From: Dehalococcoidia bacterium
GTDB lineage: Bacteria; Chloroflexota; Dehalococcoidia; UBA2979
Direction: 5' to 3'
NCBI GenBank assembly: GCA_028279505.1
Contig: JANQNP010000041.1
Coordinates: 1-61,114 of the forward strand
Length of the DNA: 61,114 nucleotides
Below are positions 32,849 to 41,721 of the stretch, in pieces. The number at the start of each line of letters is the position of its first letter. The stretch's first letter is position 1. The notes under the pieces are model-generated. The model was not told the origin of the DNA and did no database searches. It saw only the letters and a list, made by a program, of their open reading frames with translations. The position numbers and the translations under genes were made by a program.

Positions 32849-35053
32849 CTAGGGCTCGAGCGACTCGTCGGGGCTGACGAGGGGCGGCGCGACGATCGGC
32901 GCCGTCAGTATGTCGCCACCGCGGCGGGTGCCCGGCGCCAGCCAGGAGCCGGGCGGCGTATTTGACTCGCCGAACGCGAGACTTGCGACCGACCCGTCCT
33001 CATTCAGCTGGTACTGCCAGGCCGAGCCGCCGTCGACGACCGTCACGAGCCCGTATGACCAACCGATCTCGGTGTGGCGATAGTCGATCACGGCATAGAG
33101 CCGGTGTTCACGCTCCGCGAGTTGCTCGGCGAACGCGCGAAGCTCGGGCTCCCAGACCGGCATTCCGAAGTTCCTCGAGGTCATGAACCGTCGAAGCTCG
33201 GTACCCGCGCTGACGCCGGGAGGACAGATCTTCGAGGAGTGGTGGCTGGCTTCCTCCAGCGCGACGCACTCGACCGTTCGCGTTTCGAGCAAGGCCAGCA
33301 GCTCGTCCGCATCGTAGGCGGCCAGCACGTCGAGCAGTCGGTCGATGGCCGGGATGCCGGTGCGCGTCTCCTCCGGGTAGGTGGTGGCGAGCAACCAGTC
33401 GGGTTCCGGCAACGCGGGCCGGCGAACGCTGAGCTCGATGCCGTCCTCCACATCCTTGATCCAGCCGCCGCCCTCGATCTGGATCCACTGGATCGGGAAG
33501 TAACCGGCGTTGCTGCGGCCGATCACCCGGGCGTAGGTCCAGCGCGGGAGCTGTCCAAGGATCGGTGTCGGGTCTCGCCCCTCTGCGAATGGGGCGACGT
33601 GCACGTCGATGCGGCCCGTCGACGAGCGGATCGTTGGACCCACCCACCTGCTGATCCCGATCACGCGGACGGTCTGCGGCCGGCCGAACGTCGTGACGGT
33701 TTCTCCGTCGATCAGCAGTTCCCAGCCAAGTTCGTCCCCGCTGTCCGCGAGGCACAACGATCGGTCCCGAGACTCGTCGAGGACGACGAGCACGCGACGC
33801 TCGGCGCCGCATCGGCGCTCGATTAGCGGATGGTCCGCCCAGCCCGTGCGGACCGCGTAGGGATCGGCCACCTCGCTGGACCGGCCCTCGTCGAGGTCGA
33901 TCAACCTCCAGCGCTCGGGCCCTGCTCTCCACTCTCGAAACGCTGGCGTGCACGGCTCGTCGGTGGGGGCCGGCATCGCGAGGGTCGGGTAGAGGATCTG
34001 GCGGCTATTCGGAGACCATTCGACTTCGAGGAGCCCGGGCATCGCCTCGCCCTCGAGGCTGTACGTGGTCGCGTCATCAACGTCGGTGTGGCTACGAACG
34101 GTGATCGACCGGTAGACCGAGCAACCGCCAACCGCGTCATCGATCCACGGGGTGATCCCGTCGCCAACCGCCATGTAGAGCTGACCGTTCGGCGCCGTGA
34201 CGCCGAGCGGCGTCGCAGCTTCGGTCTTCACGCCGCCGATCGGGTCAACCGTGAAGTACCGCTGCAAGTTCCCGGACAGCTGAAGCCCCAGAGTCACAAG
34301 CGTTGGACCGTCATCGATCCAGGCGTGCGGTTCCAGGTGAAACGTGGCGCCATCGACCACGACCGTGTTGCTCCGCGAGATCAGCGCCTCGCCGCTGCGG
34401 GTGTCCAGCACGTGGATACAGGTTTCGCCGTCGCAGCGGACGACGCCTGCGACGAGTGATCCGTCTCGGGAGAGGAGCGGCGTCGTGCCGCGCATCGAGA
34501 TCGCTTCGAGCCGCGAGCGCTCGTCGCCCGCGAGGTCGTACGTGACCAGGGTCGCGTCGCCCGAGGGCCGGCCATCCTCGGTCGCGCGGCGCGCCACGAG
34601 AAGGTCGTGGTGCCGGAGGCCGAGGACGTTAACGTCGGCGGTCTCCTCGAGGAGTTCGAACCGCCCGAGTTCGCGCTGCGCTCCGGCGTCGTAGGTGACG
34701 ATGACCGTCGCTTCGGTTGCCGCGGCGCGGTCCCCGGTTGGCTCGTCTCCGGTTCGACGCACCTCGGCGTAGACGACCAGCGGGCCAACGGCATCGATTG
34801 GTGCGCCGTCGGCGCGCAGCGGCATTGACGGCACCTCACTTCGGGGTGTCGCCTCCACCGAGGGCTGCGCCGGCGCTGCCGCCGGGACCGGCGGCTGTGA
34901 GGAGCCCGCCTCGGTCGGCGCCATCCGAGGTTCGCTGGCCTCGGGAGACGGCGTGGCGGTATTGAGGTTGCGCGGTCCGCTGCACCCGCCGAGGAGCACG
35001 CCGATGGCGACCGCGATGAGCAGCGCGCGGGTGAGGAACGGAGGACGGCTCAC
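32849..35053 (-). CDS. Large beta-propeller-like lipoprotein of unknown function
   Basis: A 734-residue protein. The GTG at 35051-35053 gives a lipoprotein signal (SRPPFLTRALLIAVAIGVLLGGC, lipobox LGGC) and a Ser/Pro/Glu-rich linker. Residues about 90-430 have repeated beta-strand blocks typical of TolB/WD-like propellers (for example LLSRDGSLVAGVV, VEWSPNSRQILYPTL). An SH3-like segment (TYARVIGRSNAGYFPIQWIQIEGGGWIKDV) follows, then a C-terminal alpha/beta part with several Cys. The frame extends to a TTG at 35152, but that would hide the signal peptide. No enzyme motif is seen. It probably sits on the outer face of the cell membrane. Confidence 0.75.
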   Translation of the reverse strand: MSRPPFLTRALLIAVAIGVLLGGCSGPRNLNTATPSPEASEPRMAPTEAGSSQPPVPAAAPAQPSVEATPRSEVPSMPLRADGAPIDAVGPLVVYAEVRRTGDEPTGDRAAATEATVIVTYDAGAQRELGRFELLEETADVNVLGLRHHDLLVARRATEDGRPSGDATLVTYDLAGDERSRLEAISMRGTTPLLSRDGSLVAGVVRCDGETCIHVLDTRSGEALISRSNTVVVDGATFHLEPHAWIDDGPTLVTLGLQLSGNLQRYFTVDPIGGVKTEAATPLGVTAPNGQLYMAVGDGITPWIDDAVGGCSVYRSITVRSHTDVDDATTYSLEGEAMPGLLEVEWSPNSRQILYPTLAMPAPTDEPCTPAFREWRAGPERWRLIDLDEGRSSEVADPYAVRTGWADHPLIERRCGAERRVLVVLDESRDRSLCLADSGDELGWELLIDGETVTTFGRPQTVRVIGISRWVGPTIRSSTGRIDVHVAPFAEGRDPTPILGQLPRWTYARVIGRSNAGYFPIQWIQIEGGGWIKDVEDGIELSVRRPALPEPDWLLATTYPEETRTGIPAIDRLLDVLAAYDADELLALLETRTVECVALEEASHHSSKICPPGVSAGTELRRFMTSRNFGMPVWEPELRAFAEQLAEREHRLYAVIDYRHTEIGWSYGLVTVVDGGSAWQYQLNEDGSVASLAFGESNTPPGSWLAPGTRRGGDILTAPIVAPPLVSPDESLEP

Positions 35054-35227
35054 GACGTACTCGCCGTCGTCGGAATGAGCGACATAACTGGATTGGCTAA
35101 CGTCCGCTGGCGCCCGCCGGTTCCGCGGTCCGATCCGACGAGGAGCCTTCAACGCAGTGTCGCTTCGCGAGCAGCAGGTTCACCGATGGCGCCGCGCCGT
35201 CTCCTGCCTGGCCTGGAGCGCTCGGCG

Positions 35228-35725
35228 CTACTGCAGTGACTTCGCCCATTTGCGGATCAGCTTCGAGGCCCACGCGTAGTGGCTCGATGTCGCCGACACG
35301 AAGTACGCGCCCACCGAGGTGGAGCCGGTCCACGGGTACCGCTTCTTCGTGAAGAGGTCCTCGTCGTACGACTCGATCACCTGCAGGACGCGTGCGTGGG
35401 AGGCGCGCAGTCGCTGCTCGACGTCGTTCCAGTCATCCTCGGCGGCGCGTTCGTAGAGCATCTGGTTGAGCGCCGGCGTCTCCGCCCACGTGAACCCGTG
35501 GCCGGGGATGTCGGGCTTCGCGCCGGTTGAGCCGATGCACTCCCATTCGAGCGCCATCTCGTGCCACGCCTCGAGGTGCGCTAGCAGGTCCTTGACCGAC
35601 CACGATTCGCAGGCGCCCGCGCGGGCTCGAGCGTTCTCGGGAACCCGGTTGACCGCGTCCCAGAGCCGATCGAACTCACGCTCGGCGGCGTCGAGTAGCT
35701 CGGGCTTGTTGGTTGGACGGGGCAT
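35228..35725 (-). CDS. ClbS/DfsB family four-helix protein (DinB-like)
   Basis: A 165-residue protein. The motif ESWSVKDLLAHLEAWHEMALEW and the ending SSHYAWASKLIRKWAKSL are characteristic of the ClbS/DfsB (DUF1706) family, which has a DinB-like four-helix bundle. ClbS is a cyclopropane hydrolase protecting DNA from colibactin, but most family members have no known substrate and no colibactin genes are near. It is preceded on its own strand by a 314-bp non-coding gap and followed by the lipoprotein gene 174 bases on. Confidence 0.87.
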   Translation of the reverse strand: MPRPTNKPELLDAAEREFDRLWDAVNRVPENARARAGACESWSVKDLLAHLEAWHEMALEWECIGSTGAKPDIPGHGFTWAETPALNQMLYERAAEDDWNDVEQRLRASHARVLQVIESYDEDLFTKKRYPWTGSTSVGAYFVSATSSHYAWASKLIRKWAKSLQ

Positions 35726-36039
35726 GCATCGATGATGGCCGGGCCGCGGCTATCGGGCAGGGTCCAAGTTCCCGAGAGCCGATGAGCACTGGCGGTGGCC
35801 GTGTGCGCAGGCGCCGGCATCGAAGGGCCGCGAACCCCCGTTAATGCTGCACCACCTGTGTTTCAAGTTTGATCAATCTTGTGAATGGACGGTTCGGGAC
35901 TCGCGACTGCGTACTCGATATGGTGGGCCTCTACCCAGATGCCGCTCGCTCTCTGGGCAGTCGGCCGGTCCGCACTGGGGACGCCGGCCGGATGATCGCG
36001 GCCAATACGCGTTGGTCGGCGGTCGGTTCGGGGGACGTG
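35726..36039. other. 314-bp intergenic region between the DfsB-like and AHSA1 genes
   Basis: No convincing gene was found in any frame. The section around 35850-35900 is clearly richer in A/T than the surroundings and contains a near-perfect 18-bp palindrome (35864-35881, listed separately). It should hold the promoters of both flanking divergent genes. Confidence 0.5.
35864..35881. promoter_or_regulatory. Near-perfect 18-bp palindrome, possible ArsR-type operator
   Basis: CAAGTTTGATCAATCTTG pairs at eight of nine positions. It lies in an A/T-rich patch 159 bases before the AHSA1-like gene. AHSA1/SRPBCC genes are often controlled by ArsR-family repressors whose sites have this size and TTGATCAA-like core; no arsR gene is in the window, so the link is inference. 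Confidence 0.4.
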
Positions 36040-36528
36040 ATGGTTGATGCCGGCCCATCGCTCAAGCTCCACCTGATATCCGACCGGTCAGCGGTGATGA
36101 CGCGGCAGTTCCGTGCTCCTCGCGACCTGGTGTTTCGCGCGATGTCCGAACCGGAGCACATCGAGCAGTGGTGGGGTCCGCACGGTCACCGAGCGACTGT
36201 GCTCGAACTCGACATGCGCATCGGCGGTCGATGGCGTGTCGGCACCGTCAGCCCGGACGGCCGGGAGCATGCGTTCACCGGCATCTACCTCGAACTGAAT
36301 CCGCCGGAGCGCACCGTTCAGACGTTCACGTATGACGTGGGGATCTTCTCGCAGGCGCGCTCAATCGAGACGCTGCTGTTGGAGGATCACGGCGATGTGA
36401 CCACGATGACCATCATCGCGCGGTACTCGTCGCCGGAGCTGATGGACGTCATGCTCGAGTGGGGCCTCGAGCAGGGAGCGTCGGAGAGCTACGACCGCCT
36501 CCAGGCCTACCTCGACACCCTCCAGTAG
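36040..36528 (+). CDS. AHSA1-type SRPBCC domain protein
   Basis: A 162-residue START/Bet v1-like fold protein. The signature is VMTRQFRAPRDLVFRAMSEPEHIEQWWGP, then MRIGGRWRVGTVSPDGREHAFTGIYLELNPPERTVQTF. Members bind hydrophobic ligands or act as Aha1-like chaperone partners; the function here is unknown. The start is either GTG 36037 or ATG 36040, preceded by ggggga; I use the ATG. It converges on the APH-like gene with one base between stops. Confidence 0.86.
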   Translation: MVDAGPSLKLHLISDRSAVMTRQFRAPRDLVFRAMSEPEHIEQWWGPHGHRATVLELDMRIGGRWRVGTVSPDGREHAFTGIYLELNPPERTVQTFTYDVGIFSQARSIETLLLEDHGDVTTMTIIARYSSPELMDVMLEWGLEQGASESYDRLQAYLDTLQ

Positions 36529-36529
36529 C

Positions 36530-37450
36530 TCAGCTCGAGGCGCGCGCGGCCGCGGCCGCGCGAGCGGCGATCCGTCGGATGCCGGTCTGTCGCTCCTCGC
36601 CGTCGCGGACGAACTCGCCGTATTCCACCTGGAAGATCGGCACGACGTCGATGTAGAAGCGGGCGCGCTCGCGCGCGCGCCGGTCGATCGCGCCGCCCGC
36701 CACCTCGTAGTGCGTGAGCACCCGTTCGAGGAAGGCCCACGAAAACTCGTTGAGGATGCCGGCGAAGTCGAGCGCCGGGTCGGCCAGCATCGCGTCGCCG
36801 AAGTCGATCACCCCTCGGAGGTTGGCGTCGTCATCGAGGAGCAGGTGCGGCCCGGCGATGTCGCCATGCACGAGGACGCGCGGGGCGTCCGAGGTGCCGC
36901 CACCGGCTGCGAAGCTGGCGGCCTGCGCCTCGAGCCAGGCACGGCTCGCCGGGCCGAGGTGGGGTAGGGAGCTGGCGATCAGCGGCTGGTAGCTGTCGGG
37001 CCAGAGGTCCGTCTCTCGGATGTCGAGCCGGCGAGCCTCGTCCGCTGGGAAGGCGTGCAACTCAGCGAGGAAGGCGCCGATCTGCGCGGCGAGGCGCTTC
37101 CGCTTCGCTCCGCGAATCGTGCGCGACGAGGGTGGTAAGCCCTCGACGTAGCGATGGACGGCGGCGACGAAGGCGCCGCCGGCGTCGCGGATCACGCGCG
37201 CGTCGCGCGGGGTCTCGGTGGTGGTGACGTGACGCTCGAGGGCGGGCAGCAGCATCGCTTCGCGTTCGAGGTCGGGGATGGCCCAGGCGGCCTCGGGACG
37301 GGGTAGGCGGACGGACCAGTCGCCGCCGGGGTCGGGGACGCGGAACGCGGCGGCGCCGTAGCCCTCGCCGATCTTTGTGGCTCTGCCCCACGCCGCCGAT
37401 GGGATGGTGGCGCGTAGCCGGGCGAGTGCGCGACGCGGGATCTTGTCCAT
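36530..37450 (-). CDS. APH(2'')-like phosphotransferase
   Basis: A 306-residue kinase-fold protein. The N lobe has GEGYGAAAFRVPDPGGDWSVRLPR. The catalytic loop is VLVHGDIAGPHLLLDDDANLRGVIDFGDAMLADPALDFA, where HGD holds the catalytic Asp and IDFGD the metal-binding Asp. The His in PHLLLD replaces the Asn of most families and matches the HLLLD of APH(2'') aminoglycoside kinases (recalled, not aligned). Many chromosomal homologues phosphorylate unknown small molecules, so resistance should not be assumed. Confidence 0.85.
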   Translation of the reverse strand: MDKIPRRALARLRATIPSAAWGRATKIGEGYGAAAFRVPDPGGDWSVRLPRPEAAWAIPDLEREAMLLPALERHVTTTETPRDARVIRDAGGAFVAAVHRYVEGLPPSSRTIRGAKRKRLAAQIGAFLAELHAFPADEARRLDIRETDLWPDSYQPLIASSLPHLGPASRAWLEAQAASFAAGGGTSDAPRVLVHGDIAGPHLLLDDDANLRGVIDFGDAMLADPALDFAGILNEFSWAFLERVLTHYEVAGGAIDRRARERARFYIDVVPIFQVEYGEFVRDGEERQTGIRRIAARAAAAARASS

Positions 37451-37534
37451 CGCCCGAGGCTACGTCGGGATCGCGACACGGGCGCACCGGTCGGCGCCGC
37501 TCAGTAGCATCGGGCGCGACGAAGGGACCGTGCC

Positions 37535-38545
37535 GTGCCGGTAGAGCCGCTGACCCTCGAGGAGATTCGTTCCGCCGCTGACGGGCTAGTCGGGCATGTG
37601 GAGCGGACGCCGGTGGTGCCGTGGCATGGGCCCGATCTCCGGCGTCTGCTGGGCGCCGATACCCGGGTATCCGTGAAGCTGGAGCAGTTCCAGCGGAGCG
37701 GGACGTTCAAACCTCGTGGGGCGATCACCTCGATGCTCGCCGCCGGCGACGAGGCGCTGCGATCCGGGGTCACGGCGTTTAGCGCCGGGAACCACGCCGT
37801 CGCGACGGCCTACGCGGCGCAGCGGCTGGGCACTCATGCGCACGTGGTCATGCTGCAGAGCGCGAATCCGCTCCGGGTCGCCAAAGCGCGCGCCTACGGC
37901 GCGGAGGTGGAGATGGCCGTCGACGGCGCCGCGGCCCGAGCGCGCGCCGAGGAGCTGGTCGCGAGCGACGGCCGGTTCTTCGTCCACCCGTTCGAGAACC
38001 GGAACACCATCCGAGGCACGGCCACGCTTGGCCTCGAATGGATCGAGCAGGAGGACCCGCTCGATGCGGTCATCGTCTCGGTGGGTGGCGGCGGTCTGAT
38101 TTCGGGAGTCGCGTCGGCGTTTCACTTGCTCTCGCCCGAGACACGCGTGATCGGCGTGGAACCGGAAGGCGCCGATGTCCTCCAGCGCAGCCTCGAGGCG
38201 GGATCGCCGCAGCAGATGCCCGTGGTCTCGACGATCGCGGACAGCCTGGGCCCGCCGGCTTCCGAGCCGCTCACGTTCGAGTTCTGCCAGCAGTACGTGC
38301 ATCAGTGGGTGCGCGTCAGCGACGCGCAGATCCGGGAGGCGATGGCCCTCGTCTACTACGACCTGAACCAGGCGGTGGAGCCGGCCGGCGCGACCGCCAC
38401 GGCGGCGCTGATCGGGCCGCTGCGCGAGCAGCTCCGAGGGCGGCGCGTCGGCGTGCTGATCTGCGGCTCGATCATCGATGCGGCGAGCTTCGCGGCTCAC
38501 ATCGAGGCGAGCGGGAAGACCGTCCCGTTCGAGGCGGGTAGCTGA
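37535..38545 (+). CDS. PLP-dependent threonine/serine dehydratase family protein
   Basis: A 336-residue fold-type II PLP enzyme. The Schiff-base Lys is in RSGTFKPRGA (about residue 60), the substrate loop is SAGNHAVATAYAA and the phosphate cup is SVGGGGLISG. It lacks the C-terminal ACT-type regulatory domain of biosynthetic IlvA, so it resembles catabolic threonine dehydratase or serine racemase. It could supply 2-oxobutyrate for isoleucine in parallel with CimA. The GTG start follows a 84-base gap from the APH-like gene. It lies opposite to leuD. Confidence 0.87.
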   Translation: MPVEPLTLEEIRSAADGLVGHVERTPVVPWHGPDLRRLLGADTRVSVKLEQFQRSGTFKPRGAITSMLAAGDEALRSGVTAFSAGNHAVATAYAAQRLGTHAHVVMLQSANPLRVAKARAYGAEVEMAVDGAAARARAEELVASDGRFFVHPFENRNTIRGTATLGLEWIEQEDPLDAVIVSVGGGGLISGVASAFHLLSPETRVIGVEPEGADVLQRSLEAGSPQQMPVVSTIADSLGPPASEPLTFEFCQQYVHQWVRVSDAQIREAMALVYYDLNQAVEPAGATATAALIGPLREQLRGRRVGVLICGSIIDAASFAAHIEASGKTVPFEAGS

Positions 38546-38555
38546 AGCTCGCCCG

Positions 38556-39176
38556 CTAGCCCATCTTCGTGGCGGACTCGAGCGCCGGGGTGGTGTCCGG
38601 CTTGAGCGCGTCCCGCTCCGACTCGAACGCGGAGATGTCGTCCTCGTTCTCGAGCGTGATGCCGATGTCGTCGAGGCCGTTCAGTAGGCGGTGCTTCGCG
38701 AACGGATCGATCTCGAACTGGCGGGTCCATTCGGCGCCGACGCTGACCGTCTGTGCCTGGAGGTCGATCTTGATCTCACTGCTCGGCAGCTCCTCGGCGC
38801 GGGACATCAGGTAGTCGACGTCCTCCTGGGGCAGCTCGATGGTGAGCAGGCCGACCTTCGAGGAGTTGTTGCGGAAGATGTCGCCAAACGAGGGGGCGAT
38901 CACTGCCTCGATGCCCATGTCGTCGAGCGCCCAGACGGCGTGCTCGCGGCTGGAGCCGCAGCCGAAGTTCTGTTGCGCGAGCATGATCGGCGCGCCCGCG
39001 TAGTCGGGCTGGTTGATGATGAAGTCGTCGTCCTTGCGCCAGTCGAAGAACGCGAACTCGCCGTAGCCGGTGCGCTCGATGCGCTTCAGGAACTGCTTCG
39101 GGATGATCTGGTCGGTGTCGACGTCCGCGCGGTTGAGCGGGAACGCGTTGCCCTGGACCTGCTTCACAGCCTTCAT
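38556..39176 (-). CDS. leuD: 3-isopropylmalate dehydratase small subunit
   Basis: A 206-residue swivel-domain subunit. Diagnostic parts are [76 protein letters not shown]. Together with LeuC it isomerises 2- to 3-isopropylmalate, and in the citramalate pathway it isomerises citramalate. The start overlaps the leuC stop by four bases (ATGA), so the subunits are coupled. Confidence 0.97.
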   Translation of the reverse strand: MKAVKQVQGNAFPLNRADVDTDQIIPKQFLKRIERTGYGEFAFFDWRKDDDFIINQPDYAGAPIMLAQQNFGCGSSREHAVWALDDMGIEAVIAPSFGDIFRNNSSKVGLLTIELPQEDVDYLMSRAEELPSSEIKIDLQAQTVSVGAEWTRQFEIDPFAKHRLLNGLDDIGITLENEDDISAFESERDALKPDTTPALESATKMG

Positions 39177-40582
39177 GCGTTGAACTCCCGGATGTCGACG
39201 AAGTGGCCGGCGACCGCGGCGGCGGCTGCCATCTGCGGGCTCACGAGGTGCGTGCGACCGCCCGCGCCCTGCCGGCCCTCGAAGTTGCGGTTGCTGGTGG
39301 AGGCGCAGCGCTCACCCGGCAGCAGGATGTCCGGGTTCATCCCCAGGCACATCGAGCAGCCGGCCTCGCGCCACTCGAAGCCCGCGTCCTTGAAGATGGC
39401 GTCGAGGCCCTCTTCCTCGGCCTGCTGCTTCACGAGGCCTGAGCCGGGCACCACCATCGCGCCGACCGAGTCCGCGACCTTGTGGCCCTCGATCGTCTTC
39501 GCTGCGGCGCGGAGGTCTTCGATCCGGCCGTTGGTGCAGGAACCGATGAAGACGCGATCGATCGCCACGTCCGCGATCGGGGTGCCGGCCTGCAGGTCCA
39601 TGTAGACGAGCGACCGCTCCGCGGTCTCCTTCGCGGACGGGGTCGGCGCGTCCTCGGGACTTGGCACACGCTCGTTGATCGCGATGCTCTGCGCGGGCGT
39701 CGTGCCCCAGGTGATGTGCGGCGCGATGGCCTCGCCCTTTAGCGCGACGTACTTGTCGAAGGTCGCGCCATCGTCCGTCGCGAGGGCGCGCCACTCCTCG
39801 ACGGCTCGATCCCATTCCTCGCCCTGCGGCGCGAACTCGCGGCCCTTCAGGTACTCGAAGGTGGTGTCGTCGGGAGCGACGAGTCCGGCGCGCGCGCCGC
39901 CCTCGATCGTCATGTTGCAGACCGTCATCCGGCCTTCCATCGAGAGGTTGCGGATCACGTCGCCGTGGTACTCGATGATGTGGCCGACGCCGCCATCGAC
40001 GCCGGTCTCGCGGATCACGGCGAGCGTGACGTCCTTCGCGGTCACGCCGTCGTGCAGCTCGCCCGTTACCTCGACCGACATCGTCCTCGGGTAGAGCTGC
40101 GGCAGGGTCTGGGTCGCGAGCACGTGCTCGACCTCGGAGGTGCCGATCCCGAAGGCGATGGCGCCGAACGCACCGTGCGTCGAGGTGTGGCTGTCACCGC
40201 AGACGATCGTCATGCCGGGCTGGGTGAGGCCGTGCTCGGGCCCGATGATGTGCACGATGCCCTGGCGGATATCGAAGATGTCCCAGAGCGGGACGCCGAA
40301 CTCCTCGCAGTTCTTGCGCATGACCTCGATCTGCTGAGCGGAGAGCGGATCCGGGTTGGGCAGGCTGCGATCGGTCGTCGGGACGTTGTGATCGACGGTG
40401 CCGAGGGTGAGGTCGGGGCGGCGAACCTTGCGGCCGGAGAGTCGCAGGCCCTCGAACGCCTGGGGCGAGGTGACCTCGTGCACGAGGTGCAGGTCGATGT
40501 ACAGAAGGTCGGGCTTGCCTCCCTCCTGGCGGACCACGTGCTGGTCCCAGATCTTCTCGATGATGGTTTGGGGTTCGGTCAT
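39173..40582 (-). CDS. leuC: 3-isopropylmalate dehydratase large subunit
   Basis: A 469-residue aconitase-family [4Fe-4S] enzyme. The cluster Cys residues appear in [18 protein letters not shown] and [62 protein letters not shown] is the substrate block. Length is typical of bacterial LeuC. On its own strand it follows the esterase gene by 75 bases; CATAAT at 40621-40626 (-) is a possible -10 without a clear -35. Confidence 0.97.
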   Translation of the reverse strand: MTEPQTIIEKIWDQHVVRQEGGKPDLLYIDLHLVHEVTSPQAFEGLRLSGRKVRRPDLTLGTVDHNVPTTDRSLPNPDPLSAQQIEVMRKNCEEFGVPLWDIFDIRQGIVHIIGPEHGLTQPGMTIVCGDSHTSTHGAFGAIAFGIGTSEVEHVLATQTLPQLYPRTMSVEVTGELHDGVTAKDVTLAVIRETGVDGGVGHIIEYHGDVIRNLSMEGRMTVCNMTIEGGARAGLVAPDDTTFEYLKGREFAPQGEEWDRAVEEWRALATDDGATFDKYVALKGEAIAPHITWGTTPAQSIAINERVPSPEDAPTPSAKETAERSLVYMDLQAGTPIADVAIDRVFIGSCTNGRIEDLRAAAKTIEGHKVADSVGAMVVPGSGLVKQQAEEEGLDAIFKDAGFEWREAGCSMCLGMNPDILLPGERCASTSNRNFEGRQGAGGRTHLVSPQMAAAAAVAGHFVDIREFNA

Positions 40583-40657
40583 GGGGGGTCCGTGTCTCTG
40601 TCTCGGCAGTGCGAATGGTCATTATGCCGCGACTACCGTTGCGGGCACCCGCGCGGG

Positions 40658-41590
40658 CTAGCCTTCGAGCCGCTCGAACTGTCGCCGCAGCCAGTCCCGC
40701 TGGTCGCGGCTGTAGCGCTTCGCGATCTCGGTCTCGGCGAAGAGCCCGACGCCGTGCGGTGCGCCCGGGTAGACATGTAGCTCTGTGGGCACCCCGGCCG
40801 CGTAGAGGCGCTGCGCGTAGCTGATGTCTTCGTCGCGGAAGCCGTCCGCGCCGCCCACCGACACGTACGCCTCCGGCAACCCACCGAGGTCGGTCGCGCG
40901 GGCCGGCGCCGCCTCGGCCGGAACCTGGTCGGCTCCGTACAACTCGCCGAGGTAGGACTGCCAGCCAAACGTGTTCGAGTGGCGGCTCCAGATCAGCAGG
41001 TTGTCGAGCTGGCTGGAGGTCGTGTCCTGGCGGTCGTCGAGCATCGGGCAGTCGAGGAGCTGGAACTGCACCGGCAGCTCGCCCCGGTCCCGCACGCGCA
41101 GCGCCAGCGCCGCGCAGAGTCCGCCGCCGGCACTCACGCCGGTGATTCCGATTCGCTCGCGGTCGACCCCGATCTCCTCGGCGTGGTCGACCATCCACTG
41201 CAGTCCCGCGTAGCAGTCGTCGAGCGGACCGGGGTACGGCGTCTCCGGAGCGAGCCGGTACTCGACCGATACCCCGACGATGCCGAACTCCTGGCACCAC
41301 CGGTCGAGCTTCAGGTCGTCCATCTCGTAGCTGCCGATGACGTACCCGCCGCCGTGGATCGAATAGAGCGCGGGCAACGGACCATCGAGGTCCACCGGTC
41401 GGTGCACCCGTACCACGACGTGTGGATCGCTGGAGACGACGTGATCGGTGCGCTCCACCTGGTCGCTCAGTTCGGGCGGCTCCGCAAGCTGCGTTCCCCG
41501 GATCGTCGGCAACACGTCTGCGTTGAGATCGGGAATCGGAACCAGCTCGCGGTACGGCTCGAGCGATGGGTGCAGAGCGACTTCGGCCAC
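40658..41590 (-). CDS. HSL-family alpha/beta-hydrolase esterase
   Basis: A 310-residue hydrolase of the hormone-sensitive lipase (family IV) type. It has the oxyanion motif SIHGGGYVIGS, the nucleophile elbow GVSAGGGLCAALA, an Asp in VGGADGFRDED and a His in YPGAPHGVGLF. Substrates are probably short acyl esters. It lies between leuA and leuC on the same strand, an unusual insertion in a leucine cluster, with a strong hairpin separating it from leuA. Confidence 0.9.
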   Translation of the reverse strand: MAEVALHPSLEPYRELVPIPDLNADVLPTIRGTQLAEPPELSDQVERTDHVVSSDPHVVVRVHRPVDLDGPLPALYSIHGGGYVIGSYEMDDLKLDRWCQEFGIVGVSVEYRLAPETPYPGPLDDCYAGLQWMVDHAEEIGVDRERIGITGVSAGGGLCAALALRVRDRGELPVQFQLLDCPMLDDRQDTTSSQLDNLLIWSRHSNTFGWQSYLGELYGADQVPAEAAPARATDLGGLPEAYVSVGGADGFRDEDISYAQRLYAAGVPTELHVYPGAPHGVGLFAETEIAKRYSRDQRDWLRRQFERLEG

Positions 41591-41651
41591 GGTGACACTC
41601 CCTCCGTCGGATGGACGCGGAGCCTACGCCGGTCTCCCGGCGCCTGTCAGC

Positions 41652-41665
41652 GCGCCCGCGGGCGC
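41652..41665. repeat. 14-bp perfect palindrome between leuA and the esterase gene
   Basis: GCGCCCGCGGGCGC lies just left of the larger leuA-distal hairpin. Given the GC-rich composition it may be incidental, but together with the neighbouring repeat it makes this 131-bp gap strongly structured. Confidence 0.3.
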
Positions 41666-41675
41666 AGATACGCGC

Positions 41676-41707
41676 ACCCCTCGAGGCCGGTCGTGGCCCT
41701 CGAGGGT
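41676..41707 (-). terminator. Hairpin just downstream of leuA
   Basis: ACCCTCGAGGGCC-acgacc-GGCCTCGAGGGGT (read on the - strand) can form a long stem with small bulges, beginning 15 bases after the leuA stop. There is no run of T after it, so Rho-independent termination is not certain. It could end or weaken transcription before the esterase and leuCD. Confidence 0.45.
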
Positions 41708-41721
41708 GGCGCTGGCTCCGC

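Noticed and set aside
35228..35725. Calling the DfsB-like protein a colibactin immunity protein
   Set aside because: No polyketide or colibactin genes are near, and the family is broad.
35869..36039. Extended start of the AHSA1 gene, or a hidden arsR gene, in the 35.7-36.0 kb gap
   Set aside because: Translations of the gap show no HTH or SRPBCC pattern, and the palindrome at 35864-35881 would overlap such a start.
36530..37450. Calling the APH-like gene an antibiotic-resistance gene
   Set aside because: The fold and HLLLD motif are only family-level evidence; no mobile element or resistance context is present.
40583..40657. Leader peptide before leuC
   Set aside because: The only short frame there runs out of frame into leuC and has no branched-chain codon run.
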